A stretch of 50,264 nt of DNA from Halobacteriales archaeon QS_6_64_34. GTDB taxonomy: Archaea; Halobacteriota; Halobacteria; Halobacteriales; Haloarculaceae. The position numbers and the translations under genes are program-made. Positions 1 to 8,037 of this stretch are shown one piece after another. The DNA lies in the NCBI GenBank assembly GCA_003020925.1, contig PXRT01000017.1, positions 91,220-141,483 of the forward strand, written 5' to 3'. The stretch's first letter is position 1, and each line of letters opens with the position of its first letter. The notes under the pieces were generated by a model. The model did not search any database. It saw nothing but the letters and a program-made list of their open reading frames with translations, and had not been told where the DNA came from.

Positions 1-87
1 AGGCGAAGCAAGCACTGCAACGAACGGAGTGAGTGAAGCGCGCAGCGAGTCGCAGTAGTCGAGCGGTCGGGGGCTTTCTGGCTGGTG
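1..87 (-). repeat. Dispersed haloarchaeal intergenic repeat, copy A
   Basis: Read on the minus strand, this starts with agccagaaagcccccgac (core at 70-83 as ggggctttctggct on plus), continues with a ctcgctgcgcgc block and a tcactccgttc block, and ends in gtgcttgc. The same ordered blocks occur at 22274-22350 (plus), 22456-22529 (minus) and 50196-50264 (plus). No ORF of haloarchaeal character runs through it. The 5' end is cut by the window boundary. It lies just beyond the 3' end of the glycosyltransferase gene. Confidence 0.6.
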
Positions 88-136
88 ACAGTCTAAATCA
101 CCTAACTAAACACCACCGGACAGAGTGGGCAAAGAC

Positions 137-1915
137 CTAATTGAACGGGTGTTCGTGGGGGCTGGTACAGGGCTCGCTGCGCTGGAGGACGAGCGTGTAC
201 TGGTTGGCCGCCAGCTCCTGCTCGTCGGCGAACTGGTCGGTGTGGGGAACGACGCCGTAGCCCAACAGGTCCGTGTAGTCGCCCGGCGTCGCCCGCTGAG
301 GGACGAAATTGGGCGGGCGCTCGCCGAACTCCGCGACGATTTCGTAGTCGGTCTCCTCTTCGACCAGCGAGCGGACGTAGGTCCGCTGTGGCTCCCCGTT
401 GCGGTAGTAGGTCCCCTGTTTCAGATACAGGAGGTCCCGGTAGCCAAGCTGGATGTACTCCGGACAGGGGTTCGTCTCCCCGCGCGTCTCGAAGCGGTGG
501 TTGATATCCGTGCTGTGGGGCACTGCGACGTCCTGGAGGTTCACGCGGTACACCTCGACTGTCTCGTTTTCGTCTGCGTTTTCGACCAGCCACTCATCGG
601 CCTCGTCCCGTGGCATCGAGGCAAAACCGACCGCCCCCATGCCGGCGTATATCGCCGTCGTCACCAGCAAGAGGGCCATCACCGGCTGGGCGACCGCCGG
701 GTTCCACTCCCGCAGGTCGCCCAGCCCGTTGGCCACCAGCAGCGCCAACAGCGGGAAGGTCGGCAAGAGATGGTGGACACGGAAATCGTGCCACTGGGAG
801 AACATCCCGACGTAGACGACGAGCATCACGAGCACGAGGAGGATGCCGTACCGGCGCTCGCGGCGCTTTCGCAGTCCCGCGACGCTGGCGAGGACGCCGG
901 CCACCGACGCGAAAAAGAGCGGCAGTCCCAGTCCGCTGAAATAGCCCCGGAGGAACCACCACGAGACGGGCGCGTCCGGCCCGGTCGGCCAGCTCATTCG
1001 GGACATCGAGCCGCCGAAGATACGCTCTACAATCCGGTCGAACCCGCCCACCACGAACGTCGGGAAGCCGACCAGTATCGTCACCAGCCCTATCGCCGCG
1101 CCGGTGACGAGCAGCCGTGGGGCGAGCAACGCTCCCAGCGTGTCGTCCTCGCTCGCCAGCGCCCGGAGGACGTGGGCGATACCGACCCCGAGGATGACCG
1201 GCGCGGCGGTGAGTTTAAAGGCGATAGCGGCCCCGCCACAGGCCGCACCGACGTAGAACAGGAGCCGTTCGCCGCTTTCGACGTAGACGTACAGGAAATT
1301 CAGCGCGAGCAGGACGAAAAACAGCGCCGGCATGTCCTCACCGCCTTCGTGGGCGATGGTGAGAAAGCCGAACGTGAGCGTGAGGATGGTCGCCGCGAGC
1401 CGCCCGGTCGGCCGGTCGACGACGGCGGTGCCCAGCCGGTAGGTCAGGTAGACCGAACCCAGCGCGAAGGCGACGTTGAACAGCCGCACGATGGCGATAC
1501 TCCAGGTCCACACCCATTCGGGCGTGCCCACCCACAGATTGTAGTAGCCAAACGCCGGGTTGGGGAAGCCGATAGACGCGAAAATCCCCCCCTGGCCGGT
1601 CAGTACTGTGACGGCGACGACCGGCAGCAGTGCCAGCGCGAACAGGTACAGCGTCGCGCCGAAGGGTGCGCGGCTCCACGTCACGCCCTCCTGCAGCGAC
1701 TCGATACTCGGGTCGGCCAGCACCCGGCCGTAGGGGACCATCGCGTCTATGAGCCGGTCTTTCTCGTCCCGCGTCGCGAAGTTCGGGATGCGGTGGAAAA
1801 ACCAGAAGCTCGCAAGCAGGGTCGCCGCGACCATGATATAGGGGAGGTACGGGTCGGAACGGAAGTCCTCGCGGACCCGCGCTCGCACCCGGCCGAACGG
1901 CTCTCGCCGAGACAT
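137..1915 (-). CDS. ArnT/PMT-like (GT39-type) membrane glycosyltransferase
   Basis: About 592 residues. This is a polytopic membrane protein with around ten or more hydrophobic segments in the first 450 residues and a hydrophilic C-terminal domain of about 150 residues. Just after the first membrane segment is an acidic pair, FATRDEKDR, at the place where ArnT/PMT (GT-C) enzymes carry their catalytic acidic motif in the first extracytoplasmic loop. Such enzymes transfer sugars from lipid-linked donors outside the membrane; acceptor and sugar cannot be read here. I chose the ATG at 1915 (MSRREPFG) because the upstream in-frame ATG (1942) adds a poorly typical nine-residue stretch. The C-terminal domain, rich in charged residues and lacking membrane segments, probably faces outward. 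Family placement is moderately sure, function within it unknown. Confidence 0.75.
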   Translation of the reverse strand: MSRREPFGRVRARVREDFRSDPYLPYIMVAATLLASFWFFHRIPNFATRDEKDRLIDAMVPYGRVLADPSIESLQEGVTWSRAPFGATLYLFALALLPVVAVTVLTGQGGIFASIGFPNPAFGYYNLWVGTPEWVWTWSIAIVRLFNVAFALGSVYLTYRLGTAVVDRPTGRLAATILTLTFGFLTIAHEGGEDMPALFFVLLALNFLYVYVESGERLLFYVGAACGGAAIAFKLTAAPVILGVGIAHVLRALASEDDTLGALLAPRLLVTGAAIGLVTILVGFPTFVVGGFDRIVERIFGGSMSRMSWPTGPDAPVSWWFLRGYFSGLGLPLFFASVAGVLASVAGLRKRRERRYGILLVLVMLVVYVGMFSQWHDFRVHHLLPTFPLLALLVANGLGDLREWNPAVAQPVMALLLVTTAIYAGMGAVGFASMPRDEADEWLVENADENETVEVYRVNLQDVAVPHSTDINHRFETRGETNPCPEYIQLGYRDLLYLKQGTYYRNGEPQRTYVRSLVEEETDYEIVAEFGERPPNFVPQRATPGDYTDLLGYGVVPHTDQFADEQELAANQYTLVLQRSEPCTSPHEHPFN

Positions 1916-2027
1916 ATCTCGACAAATCCCCAGCGACGACAAAAGTCGTCTGGTCTCGGCCGGACGACCGCCCGGAAGATGTCGTGTGAGTGATGCGCGT
2001 GGAATCCGGACCGGTGCTGTCTGAGAG

Positions 2028-2037
2028 TTATATTTTT
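2028..2037 (+). promoter_or_regulatory. TATA box for dhaK
   Basis: The stretch ttatattttt lies 25 to 34 nt before the dhaK ATG at 2062, which would place the transcription start at or next to the start codon, that is, a leaderless mRNA as is common in haloarchaea. Confidence 0.5.
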
Positions 2038-2061
2038 GTAGGAAGTGACATATAATTAACT

Positions 2062-3060
2062 ATGAAGAAACTGGTCAACGACCCCGAGGACGTAGTCGAC
2101 GAGATGCTCGATGGACTGGTGGCCGAACGGCCGGATTCGTTACGGAGAGTCCCGGACTCGAACATCCTTGTCAGGGAGGACGCGCCGGTCGAGGGGAAAG
2201 TCGCCGTGACCAGCGGCGGCGGCAGCGGTCACGAACCCGCCTTTGCGGGCTATATCGGCGAGGGGTTCCTCGACGGCGCCGCTTCGGGGGAAGTGTTCAC
2301 TTCTCCCACACCTGACATGTTCGAGACGCTGGTCCGGTCAGTCGACGCCGGCGAGGGCGTCATTATCATCATCAACAACTACGACGGCGACATCATGAAC
2401 CTCGATACGGCGGTCGAGATGATAGAGATGGAGGGAGACATCGATATCGAAACGGTCATCGTAGACGACGACGTCGCGGTCGAGGACTCCGAGTTTACGA
2501 CGGGTCGACGCGGGGTCGCCGGTGCGACGTTCGCCCTCAAGGTCGCCAGCGCGAAAGCGGCGCAGGGGGCCGACCTGAAGACGGTCGCCGAGACGGCGCG
2601 GGCGGCCATCGACCGCATCGGAACCATGAGCATGGCGCTGACGCCCTGTGTGACCCCCGAGAAAGGCGAACCCACGTTCACCCTCGACGAGGACGAGATG
2701 GAAATCGGCATCGGCCTCCACGGCGAACCGGGCGTCGAACGCACCGAACTCGCGTCGGCGGACGAGATAACCGACCGGCTCCTCGACGGCGTACTGGACG
2801 ACCTCGACCCCTCGGGCGAGGTCGCGACCATCGTCAACGGGACGGGCGGTACGCCGCTGATGGAGCTCTACGTCGTCAACAGGCGGCTCCGGGAGCGCCT
2901 CGACGACGCCGACCTCGACCACTGGCGAGCGTGGGTCGGCGAGTATATGAGTTCCCTGGACATGTGTGGCTGCTCGGTGACGGTGATGGATGTCGACGAG
3001 GAGTTCAAGGAACTGCTCGCCGCCCCGGCCGACTCCCCCGGCATGACCGTCGTCGAGTAA
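2062..3060 (+). CDS. dhaK: Dihydroxyacetone kinase subunit DhaK
   Basis: 332 residues, the normal length for DhaK, the subunit that binds dihydroxyacetone covalently through a histidine. Visible marks are the N-terminal TSGGGSGHEPAFAGYIGEG block (about residues 50-68), the NYDGDIMNLDTA block (about 107-118) and IGLHGEPG (about 218-225), which holds the substrate-binding histidine. In the PTS-type kinase DhaK works with DhaL (nucleotide domain) and DhaM (phosphoryl donor). Haloarchaea usually carry dhaK-dhaL-dhaM together for glycerol-derived dihydroxyacetone use. Here the gene stands alone: the next gene is convergent, so dhaL and dhaM must be elsewhere or missing. A TATA box 25-34 nt before the ATG supports the start. 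Confidence 0.93.
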   Translation: MKKLVNDPEDVVDEMLDGLVAERPDSLRRVPDSNILVREDAPVEGKVAVTSGGGSGHEPAFAGYIGEGFLDGAASGEVFTSPTPDMFETLVRSVDAGEGVIIIINNYDGDIMNLDTAVEMIEMEGDIDIETVIVDDDVAVEDSEFTTGRRGVAGATFALKVASAKAAQGADLKTVAETARAAIDRIGTMSMALTPCVTPEKGEPTFTLDEDEMEIGIGLHGEPGVERTELASADEITDRLLDGVLDDLDPSGEVATIVNGTGGTPLMELYVVNRRLRERLDDADLDHWRAWVGEYMSSLDMCGCSVTVMDVDEEFKELLAAPADSPGMTVVE

Positions 3061-3132
3061 TTTTTCCACCCGACGACCGTCGACGGGTGTGGATGTGTGT
3101 AAAACTGTTCTTCGATATCGTCGCTCCCGCAG

Positions 3133-3942
3133 CTACGGCGCCTCTGATTCGTCGACCCAGTCGGGCTGGGGAACCGTGATATCGTCGTATTCAATCGACG
3201 TCTCACCGCCGTAGGTGCCGCCCGCGGCCTCTATCTCGATGGTTACCGAGTCAATCCGCCCGTCCGAACGGATGACTATTTCGCCGTCGACTGACTGCAC
3301 TTCGCTCTGCTCGAACCCGAGGTCGAGATTCTGGTTGTTGCTCAACGTGGTCTCGTTGAGCGAACTGCTCTCGTAGACGACTGCCTGCTCTCCGTCGACC
3401 GTGGTCGTACCGCTCTGCTCCCACTCGACGACACCGACGTAGAAGAGGGGCGCGATGGCCGTGAACCCAGCCCCGAATCTGAGACCGGAGCCGATGAAGC
3501 TATCCGGCCCACCGTACTCGACATCCCCGGTCGTGCCGTTCCGGACGGCGACGTAGTCCTCGGTGGTGTACATCGCCGACGTCGTCCCCGACTCGTCAGT
3601 GTATTTGACGAGTTCCCGGTTGTTCGACGTGTCGTTTCTGGTTACCCCTCTGGTCTGTTCGGTGCCGTTGTACCACGTCCCGTCGATTTCCGTGGCTTCC
3701 GCGAGCGAGTCATCACTGCTTGCCGCCGACAGCGGCGTGGGCTCGCTCGATGAGTCGTCATCCGTCGTCGGCTCCATCGGCGTCCCCTCTATCAAGTCAC
3801 CGGCCGGAGTGCCCTCCGTCGACGTTCCAGTCGCCGGCGCGTCCGTTCCCTCCTCTGTCGGGGACGCCGTGCCGCCGCCTCCGCCGCTACAGCCGGCGAG
3901 CAGTATCATCGCCGCTACCACCACAACTGTTAGTTTTCTCAT
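3133..3942 (-). CDS. Secreted haloarchaeal lipoprotein, function unknown
   Basis: 269 residues. The N-terminus is a lipoprotein signal: MRKL, a hydrophobic run, then the lipobox LLAGC with cysteine at about residue 18, followed by a Gly run and a Thr/Glu/Ser-rich linker to about residue 75. The rest is an acidic, beta-rich domain with YN/VYESS-type repeats, similar in look to the outer-surface lipoproteins of haloarchaea that resemble LolA/LppX-like folds (resemblance only). It is exported and lipid-anchored. It is convergent with dhaK, with a 72-nt gap, and has no obvious operon partner. The start is fixed by the signal peptide. Confidence 0.8.
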   Translation of the reverse strand: MRKLTVVVVAAMILLAGCSGGGGGTASPTEEGTDAPATGTSTEGTPAGDLIEGTPMEPTTDDDSSSEPTPLSAASSDDSLAEATEIDGTWYNGTEQTRGVTRNDTSNNRELVKYTDESGTTSAMYTTEDYVAVRNGTTGDVEYGGPDSFIGSGLRFGAGFTAIAPLFYVGVVEWEQSGTTTVDGEQAVVYESSSLNETTLSNNQNLDLGFEQSEVQSVDGEIVIRSDGRIDSVTIEIEAAGGTYGGETSIEYDDITVPQPDWVDESEAP

Positions 3943-4034
3943 AGGCGTATAATGAGAACGAATCGATAAATAATTTTGGTTGATATTACGTCGGAATACC
4001 TAATATATGGGTGAAAATATCCCGTACTGGTAAG

Positions 4035-4089
4035 TACACACTCCTCGCTACGCTCGTCGTGTTGTGGCATAGAAAACGTCCGGACGGAG
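4035..4089. repeat. Direct repeat (copy 1) of tRNA-Arg 3' end plus flank
   Basis: These 55 bp are identical to 4235-4289, exactly 200 bp away. The last 12 bp of each copy (cgtccggacggag region) correspond to the 3' end of the tRNA-Arg gene; the other 43 bp are its downstream flank. The sequence between holds a hairpin (ccacgcgagcgaagcgagcgtgg, split by the loop) and two degenerate copies of the tRNA T-arm in opposite orientation (about 4139-4165 and 4205-4225). Confidence 0.85.
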
Positions 4090-4234
4090 TTCCACGCGAG
4101 CGAAGCGAGCGTGGAGCACGTCCGTACGTGAACAAAGTGAACGTCCAGCGAGATTTGAACTGCCGATAGACGGTCGCTCCCGCTGGTCGCGCTGCGTCTA
4201 TCGTGCTCAAATCTCCTCGGTCGTTTTCATATGC

Positions 4235-4289
4235 TACACACTCCTCGCTACGCTCGTCGTGTTGTGGCATAGAAAACGTCCGGACGGAG
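4235..4289. repeat. Direct repeat (copy 2) overlapping tRNA-Arg 3' end
   Basis: Identical to 4035-4089. Positions 4278-4289 are inside the tRNA-Arg gene. A tRNA 3' end repeated a short way downstream is the usual scar of integrase-mediated insertion (attL/attR), but the spacing of only 200 bp leaves no room for an integrase gene. Confidence 0.85.
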
Positions 4290-4349
4290 ATTTGAACTCC
4301 GGTCCCTGGCTCCGCAAGCCAAGAGGATAGTCCACTACCCTACCCGGAC
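4278..4349 (-). tRNA. tRNA-Arg (GCG)
   Basis: Read on the minus strand this folds as a cloverleaf. The acceptor stem is GTCCGGG with TCCGGAC (last pair G-T), the D arm is around GGGTAGTGGACTATCC, the anticodon stem is TTGGC/GCCAG with loop TTGCGGA (anticodon GCG, reading CGC, Arg), and the T arm is CGGAG-TTCAAAT-CTCCG. No CCA is encoded, as usual in archaea. No intron is visible. Confidence 0.92.
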
Positions 4350-4480
4350 TCGTATTGAGGGAGGGTGGTCGGTATGAAAAGGGTGACGGTTCGACCCCCA
4401 CGCGGGGGGTGGTCACACCACGCTCAAAGCCGTCTTTCACCCACCGAAAGCGCCTTTCTTTTACGCGATATATCCAGGAC

Positions 4481-4975
4481 ATGGACCGACGAACCCTCCT
4501 CGGGACAGTCAGCACGGCCAGTATCGTCGCACTCACGGGCTGTCTCGACGGCGGCGGCGACGACACCCCGAGTGATACTGGAACCGACACCGCCAGTGGG
4601 ACTCCCTCGCCGACACCGGCCCCGAACCCGACGCTGACCGGCTCCGACTTCCGGGTCGACTCGATACAGAGCGGCACGCAGACCGACAGCGCGACGGTCA
4701 CCGCCGACGGCACCGATATCGTCGTCGAGGGAACGATTTGGGGACAGGACGGCTGTCAGACCGCTGAACTCGCCAGCGTCAACTACAACGCCGACGAGCT
4801 GACCGTCGCCGTCGAGACGACCGAACGCGAGGACGCCGGCGACTCGTGCACGCAGGCAGTCGTCGAAATAGCGTACACGGCGACGGTCGAGTTCGAGAAC
4901 GGGCCGCCGGGGACCGTCGTCGTCACGCACGACCGCGGCGACGGTCCGGAGACGGTCGTGACAACCTCGCCATAG
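4481..4975 (+). CDS. Small Tat/lipoprotein, function unknown
   Basis: About 164 residues from the ATG at 4481. The start is MDRRTLLGTVSTASIVALTGC: an RR pair, hydrophobic core and lipobox cysteine at about residue 21, typical of Tat-exported haloarchaeal lipoproteins. A Thr/Ser/Pro/Asp-rich linker follows to about residue 50, then a compact acidic domain of about 110 residues with three cysteines. The longer in-frame ORF upstream is rejected since it would bury the signal peptide. It sits directly after the tRNA-Arg gene and before rpa2, transcribed separately from both as far as can be seen. Cargo or ligand unknown. Confidence 0.78.
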   Translation: MDRRTLLGTVSTASIVALTGCLDGGGDDTPSDTGTDTASGTPSPTPAPNPTLTGSDFRVDSIQSGTQTDSATVTADGTDIVVEGTIWGQDGCQTAELASVNYNADELTVAVETTEREDAGDSCTQAVVEIAYTATVEFENGPPGTVVVTHDRGDGPETVVTTSP

Positions 4976-5104
4976 CGGCCGGAGGTTTATATCCGATACC
5001 GGGGCCACCCCGGCGTATGGCGAGTTCGAGACAGACAGACGGTAGCGTGTCGCCGGGGCAACGACAACGCTTAAGCGCGACCCAGACATGGCTCCCATAG
5101 ATAG

Positions 5105-6538
5105 ATGGGCTCGATAGGCGATATCTACGCGGACCTCGAAACCGACGTCTCGGAGGAGGAGTTCCGCGAAGCTGTCGAGGAGAAGGTCGAACAGATGGGT
5201 GGCCTCGCCGACGAGGAGACCGCAGCGATGTTGCTGGCCCACGAACTGAACGAGGGCGAAGTCGAGACCATCGCGGACATCGAACCGGGGATGGACGAGG
5301 TGAAGTTCATCGCGAAGGTGATGGCCATCGGCGGCCTGAAGACGTTCGAACGGGAGGGCGAAGACGAGGACGGCCGCGTCATCAACGTCGAGGCCGCCGA
5401 CGAGACCGCGAGCGTGCGGCTGGCGTTCTGGGACGGCCAGGCCGTCGACATCGACGACGGGATGCTCTCCGTGGGCGACGTGCTCCGCGTGAAGGGACGC
5501 CCGAAGGACGGCTACAACGGCCTCGAAGTCTCGGTCGACAAGGCCGAACAGGACGACGCCACTATCGATGTCGAACCCGGTGATGGCTCGACCGTCGACT
5601 CGCTGACGATGGGCCAGTCCGACGTCACCCTGCGTGGGCTGGTACTCGACACCGACAGCGTCCGCACGTTCGACCGCGACGACGGCAGCGAGGGGCAGGT
5701 ATCGAACCTCACCCTGGGCGATGAGACCGGCCGCGTGCGCGTGACGATGTGGGACGACCGGGCCGAGCGGGCGACCGAAATCGAGCCCGGCACCGCCGTC
5801 GAAGTCGTGGACGGCTACGTCCGCGAACGCGACGGCGCCCTGGAGCTACACGTGGGCGACGACGGCGCCATCGACGAGATAGACGAGGCCGTCGACTTCC
5901 AGCCCGACGCCGACCCCATCGAGAGCGTCGAACTGGAGCAGACCGTCGACATCGCCGGCGTCGTCCGCTCGGCCGACCCCGTCCGCACGTTCGACCGCGA
6001 CGACGGCAGCGAGGGCCAGGTCCGGAACGTCCGAATGCAGGACGCCACCGGCGACATCCGCGTGGCGCTGTGGGGGGACAAAGCCGACAAGGACATCCAG
6101 CCCGGCGACGAGGTGCTGGCCGCCGACGTGGAGATACAGGACGGCTGGCAGGACGACCTCGAAGCCTCCGCGAGCTGGAACGCGACTATCGTCGTGTTGG
6201 ACGACGGAGCGGGGGTCACACCGACGCCCGAGGAAGCGGACGACGACCAGCACGCCGGACTCTCCTCCTTTGGCGACGGCGCCGACAGCGGGGCGTCGGC
6301 GACAGCGGCCGACGGTGCCGACGGGACCACGGCGACGGACACCGCAAGCGGCGGCGCACAGACCGCCGAACAGGTCGAATTCACCGGCACGGTCGTCCAG
6401 ACCGGTGACCCCGTCGTGCTCGACGACGGCGAGCAGACGATGAGCGTCGAGACGGGCGAACGCGTCCAGCTCGGCCAGGAAGTCACCGTTCGCGGGGCCC
6501 TCGAGGACGGCCGACTGGACGCCGACGACGTGTTCTGA
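5105..6538 (+). CDS. rpa2: Single-stranded DNA-binding protein Rpa2 (replication factor A)
   Basis: 477 residues. The N-terminal helical region (about 1-60) is followed by OB folds at about 62-150, 168-255 and 275-355, a flexible Ala/Asp/Thr-rich linker (about 370-420) and a shorter OB-like C-terminal unit (about 420-477). Each OB fold shows the RTFERE/RTFDRDDG pattern followed by a V.LWD/MWDD strand. OB folds two and three share an almost identical block. Haloarchaeal RPA coats single-stranded DNA in replication and repair; the multi-OB protein without attached zinc-finger partner genes matches Rpa2, the form essential in Haloferax. The histone and deacetylase-homologue genes follow on the same strand, an order known from Haloferax. 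Confidence 0.9.
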   Translation: MGSIGDIYADLETDVSEEEFREAVEEKVEQMGGLADEETAAMLLAHELNEGEVETIADIEPGMDEVKFIAKVMAIGGLKTFEREGEDEDGRVINVEAADETASVRLAFWDGQAVDIDDGMLSVGDVLRVKGRPKDGYNGLEVSVDKAEQDDATIDVEPGDGSTVDSLTMGQSDVTLRGLVLDTDSVRTFDRDDGSEGQVSNLTLGDETGRVRVTMWDDRAERATEIEPGTAVEVVDGYVRERDGALELHVGDDGAIDEIDEAVDFQPDADPIESVELEQTVDIAGVVRSADPVRTFDRDDGSEGQVRNVRMQDATGDIRVALWGDKADKDIQPGDEVLAADVEIQDGWQDDLEASASWNATIVVLDDGAGVTPTPEEADDDQHAGLSSFGDGADSGASATAADGADGTTATDTASGGAQTAEQVEFTGTVVQTGDPVVLDDGEQTMSVETGERVQLGQEVTVRGALEDGRLDADDVF

Positions 6539-6591
6539 CCGGAAACGCCGCTACGGAAACCCTTAAGACCGCAACACTCCCGATTGTGGGT

Positions 6592-7029
6592 ATGAGCGTC
6601 GAGCTTCCGTTCGCGCCCGTCGATGCAGTCATCCGACGGAACGCGGGCGGGTTGCGGGTGAGTGCCGGCGCGGCAGAGGAACTGGCACGCCGAATCCAGG
6701 AACGGGGGGCGACACTCGCCACGACGGCCGCCGAGGAAGCGACCAGAGACGGCCGCAAAACGCTGATGCCATCCGATTTCGGCGTCGAGGGCGTCCCCGA
6801 CAAGGACGGCCTCGAACTGCCCGTCGCCCCGGTCGACCGCATCGCCCGCCTCGACATCGACGACGACTACCGGGTCGCGATGGACGCCCGGGTGGCGCTT
6901 GCCGCCATCCTCGAATCGTTCGCAGACGACGTCGCTGCCGCCGCCGCCGACCTGGCCCGCCACGCCGACCGGCGGACGGTGAAGGCAGCAGACGTCGAGA
7001 CGTACTTCGAACTCGCCAAGTACTACTGA
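6592..7029 (+). CDS. hstA: Archaeal histone, fused doublet
   Basis: 145 residues from ATG 6592. A GTG two codons upstream is in frame, but the MSVELPFAPVD start matches the family. Two histone folds are joined head to tail: the first from VELPFAPVDAVIRRNAG to about residue 68 and the second from ELPVAPVDRIARLD (about 76) to the C-terminus ETYFELAKYY. Each has the three-helix pattern ending in a T-x-x-D/R-x-x-D-F/V-type segment. Haloarchaea carry this doublet form, which acts mainly as a regulator and nucleoid protein rather than the chief compaction factor. The stop codon TGA directly abuts the ATG of the next gene, so the histone and the deacetylase homologue are almost surely co-transcribed. 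Confidence 0.93.
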   Translation: MSVELPFAPVDAVIRRNAGGLRVSAGAAEELARRIQERGATLATTAAEEATRDGRKTLMPSDFGVEGVPDKDGLELPVAPVDRIARLDIDDDYRVAMDARVALAAILESFADDVAAAAADLARHADRRTVKAADVETYFELAKYY

Positions 7030-8037
7030 ATGAACTTCGGCTACCGCGAGGTCTGTCTCGACCACGACACCGGCGAGCGCCACCCCGAGAGCCCCGACCG
7101 TCTCCGGGCAGTCCGACGCGCCCTCAAGGAGTGCCACGGGGTCGAGTACGTCGACGCCGACGACGCCGACCTCGACGTCGTCCGGGATGTCCACGACGCC
7201 GACTACATCGAGGAGTTCCGCGAGTACTGCGAAGACGGCGGCGGCCACTGGGACGCCGACACGGTCGCCGTCGAGGCGACGTGGGACGCCGCGCTCGCGT
7301 CGGCTGGGCTGGCCGTCTGGGCCGCCGAGAGCGCCGGGACGGACATCCGGGGCCGAAACACGCCGTTCGCGCTCGGCCGGCCGCCGGGCCACCACGCCGT
7401 CGGCGACGACGCCATGGGCTTTTGTTTCATCAACAACGCGGGCGTGGCCGCACAGGCCGCGCTCGATGACGGCGCCGACAGCGTCGCCATCTTCGACTGG
7501 GACGTCCACCACGGCAACGGCACGCAGGACATCTTCTACGACCGCGATGACGTGTTCTACGCCTCCATCCACGAGGACGGCCTGTTCCCCGGAACCGGCA
7601 AAATCGAGGAGACCGGCGTCGGCGACGGCGAGGGTGCAAACGTCAACGTCGTCTACCAGCCCGGCGCCGACACCGCCGACTACCTGGCGGCCATCGACGA
7701 GGTCATCGCCCCGGAAATAGCCGACTACGACCCCGACCTCCTGCTGGTGAGTGCCGGCTTCGACGCCCACGAACACGACCCCATTTCCCGGATGCAGGTG
7801 ACCACGGAGGGGTACGGCGTGATGACCGAGCGGATGGTCGACCTCGCGGCGGACTGTGAGGCCGGCCTGGGCTTCCTCCTGGAGGGTGGCTACGGACTGG
7901 ACACCCTCTCGGATTCCATCAAGATGGTCCACGAGGTCTTCGACGGCTACCAGCCGATTGCGCCGGACGACGAGGTCAGTGAGGACGTCCGCGAGGTGCT
8001 CGACGAGGTCGAAGCTCAGGGCCTGGGCTCGAAGTAG
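7030..8037 (+). CDS. hdaI: Histone deacetylase-superfamily hydrolase (HdaI type)
   Basis: 335 residues of the arginase/deacetylase superfamily. Visible catalytic and zinc-site motifs are RHPESPDRL near the N-terminus, GRPPGHHA (tandem histidines), FINNAGVAAQ, IFDWDVHHGNGT (Asp and His zinc ligands) and SAGFDAHEHDP (third Asp ligand), with GGYGLDTL near the end. Such enzymes remove acetyl groups from protein lysines or polyamines. The gene starts right after the histone stop, and the histone neighbour suggests a chromatin-related substrate, though haloarchaeal histone acetylation is not proven by this. Its 3' end overlaps the convergent cca gene by 22 bp. Confidence 0.9.
   Translation: MNFGYREVCLDHDTGERHPESPDRLRAVRRALKECHGVEYVDADDADLDVVRDVHDADYIEEFREYCEDGGGHWDADTVAVEATWDAALASAGLAVWAAESAGTDIRGRNTPFALGRPPGHHAVGDDAMGFCFINNAGVAAQAALDDGADSVAIFDWDVHHGNGTQDIFYDRDDVFYASIHEDGLFPGTGKIEETGVGDGEGANVNVVYQPGADTADYLAAIDEVIAPEIADYDPDLLLVSAGFDAHEHDPISRMQVTTEGYGVMTERMVDLAADCEAGLGFLLEGGYGLDTLSDSIKMVHEVFDGYQPIAPDDEVSEDVREVLDEVEAQGLGSK

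Noticed and set aside
125..1993. 622-residue plus-strand ORF opposite the glycosyltransferase
   Set aside because: High third-position GC opens long antisense frames. Its product is Arg/Asp/Gln/Val noise without domain marks, whereas the minus-strand frame has membrane helices and the ArnT/PMT acidic motif.
5815..7932. 705-residue minus-strand ORF across rpa2, histone and hdaI
   Set aside because: It is antisense to three clear genes and has no family motifs.
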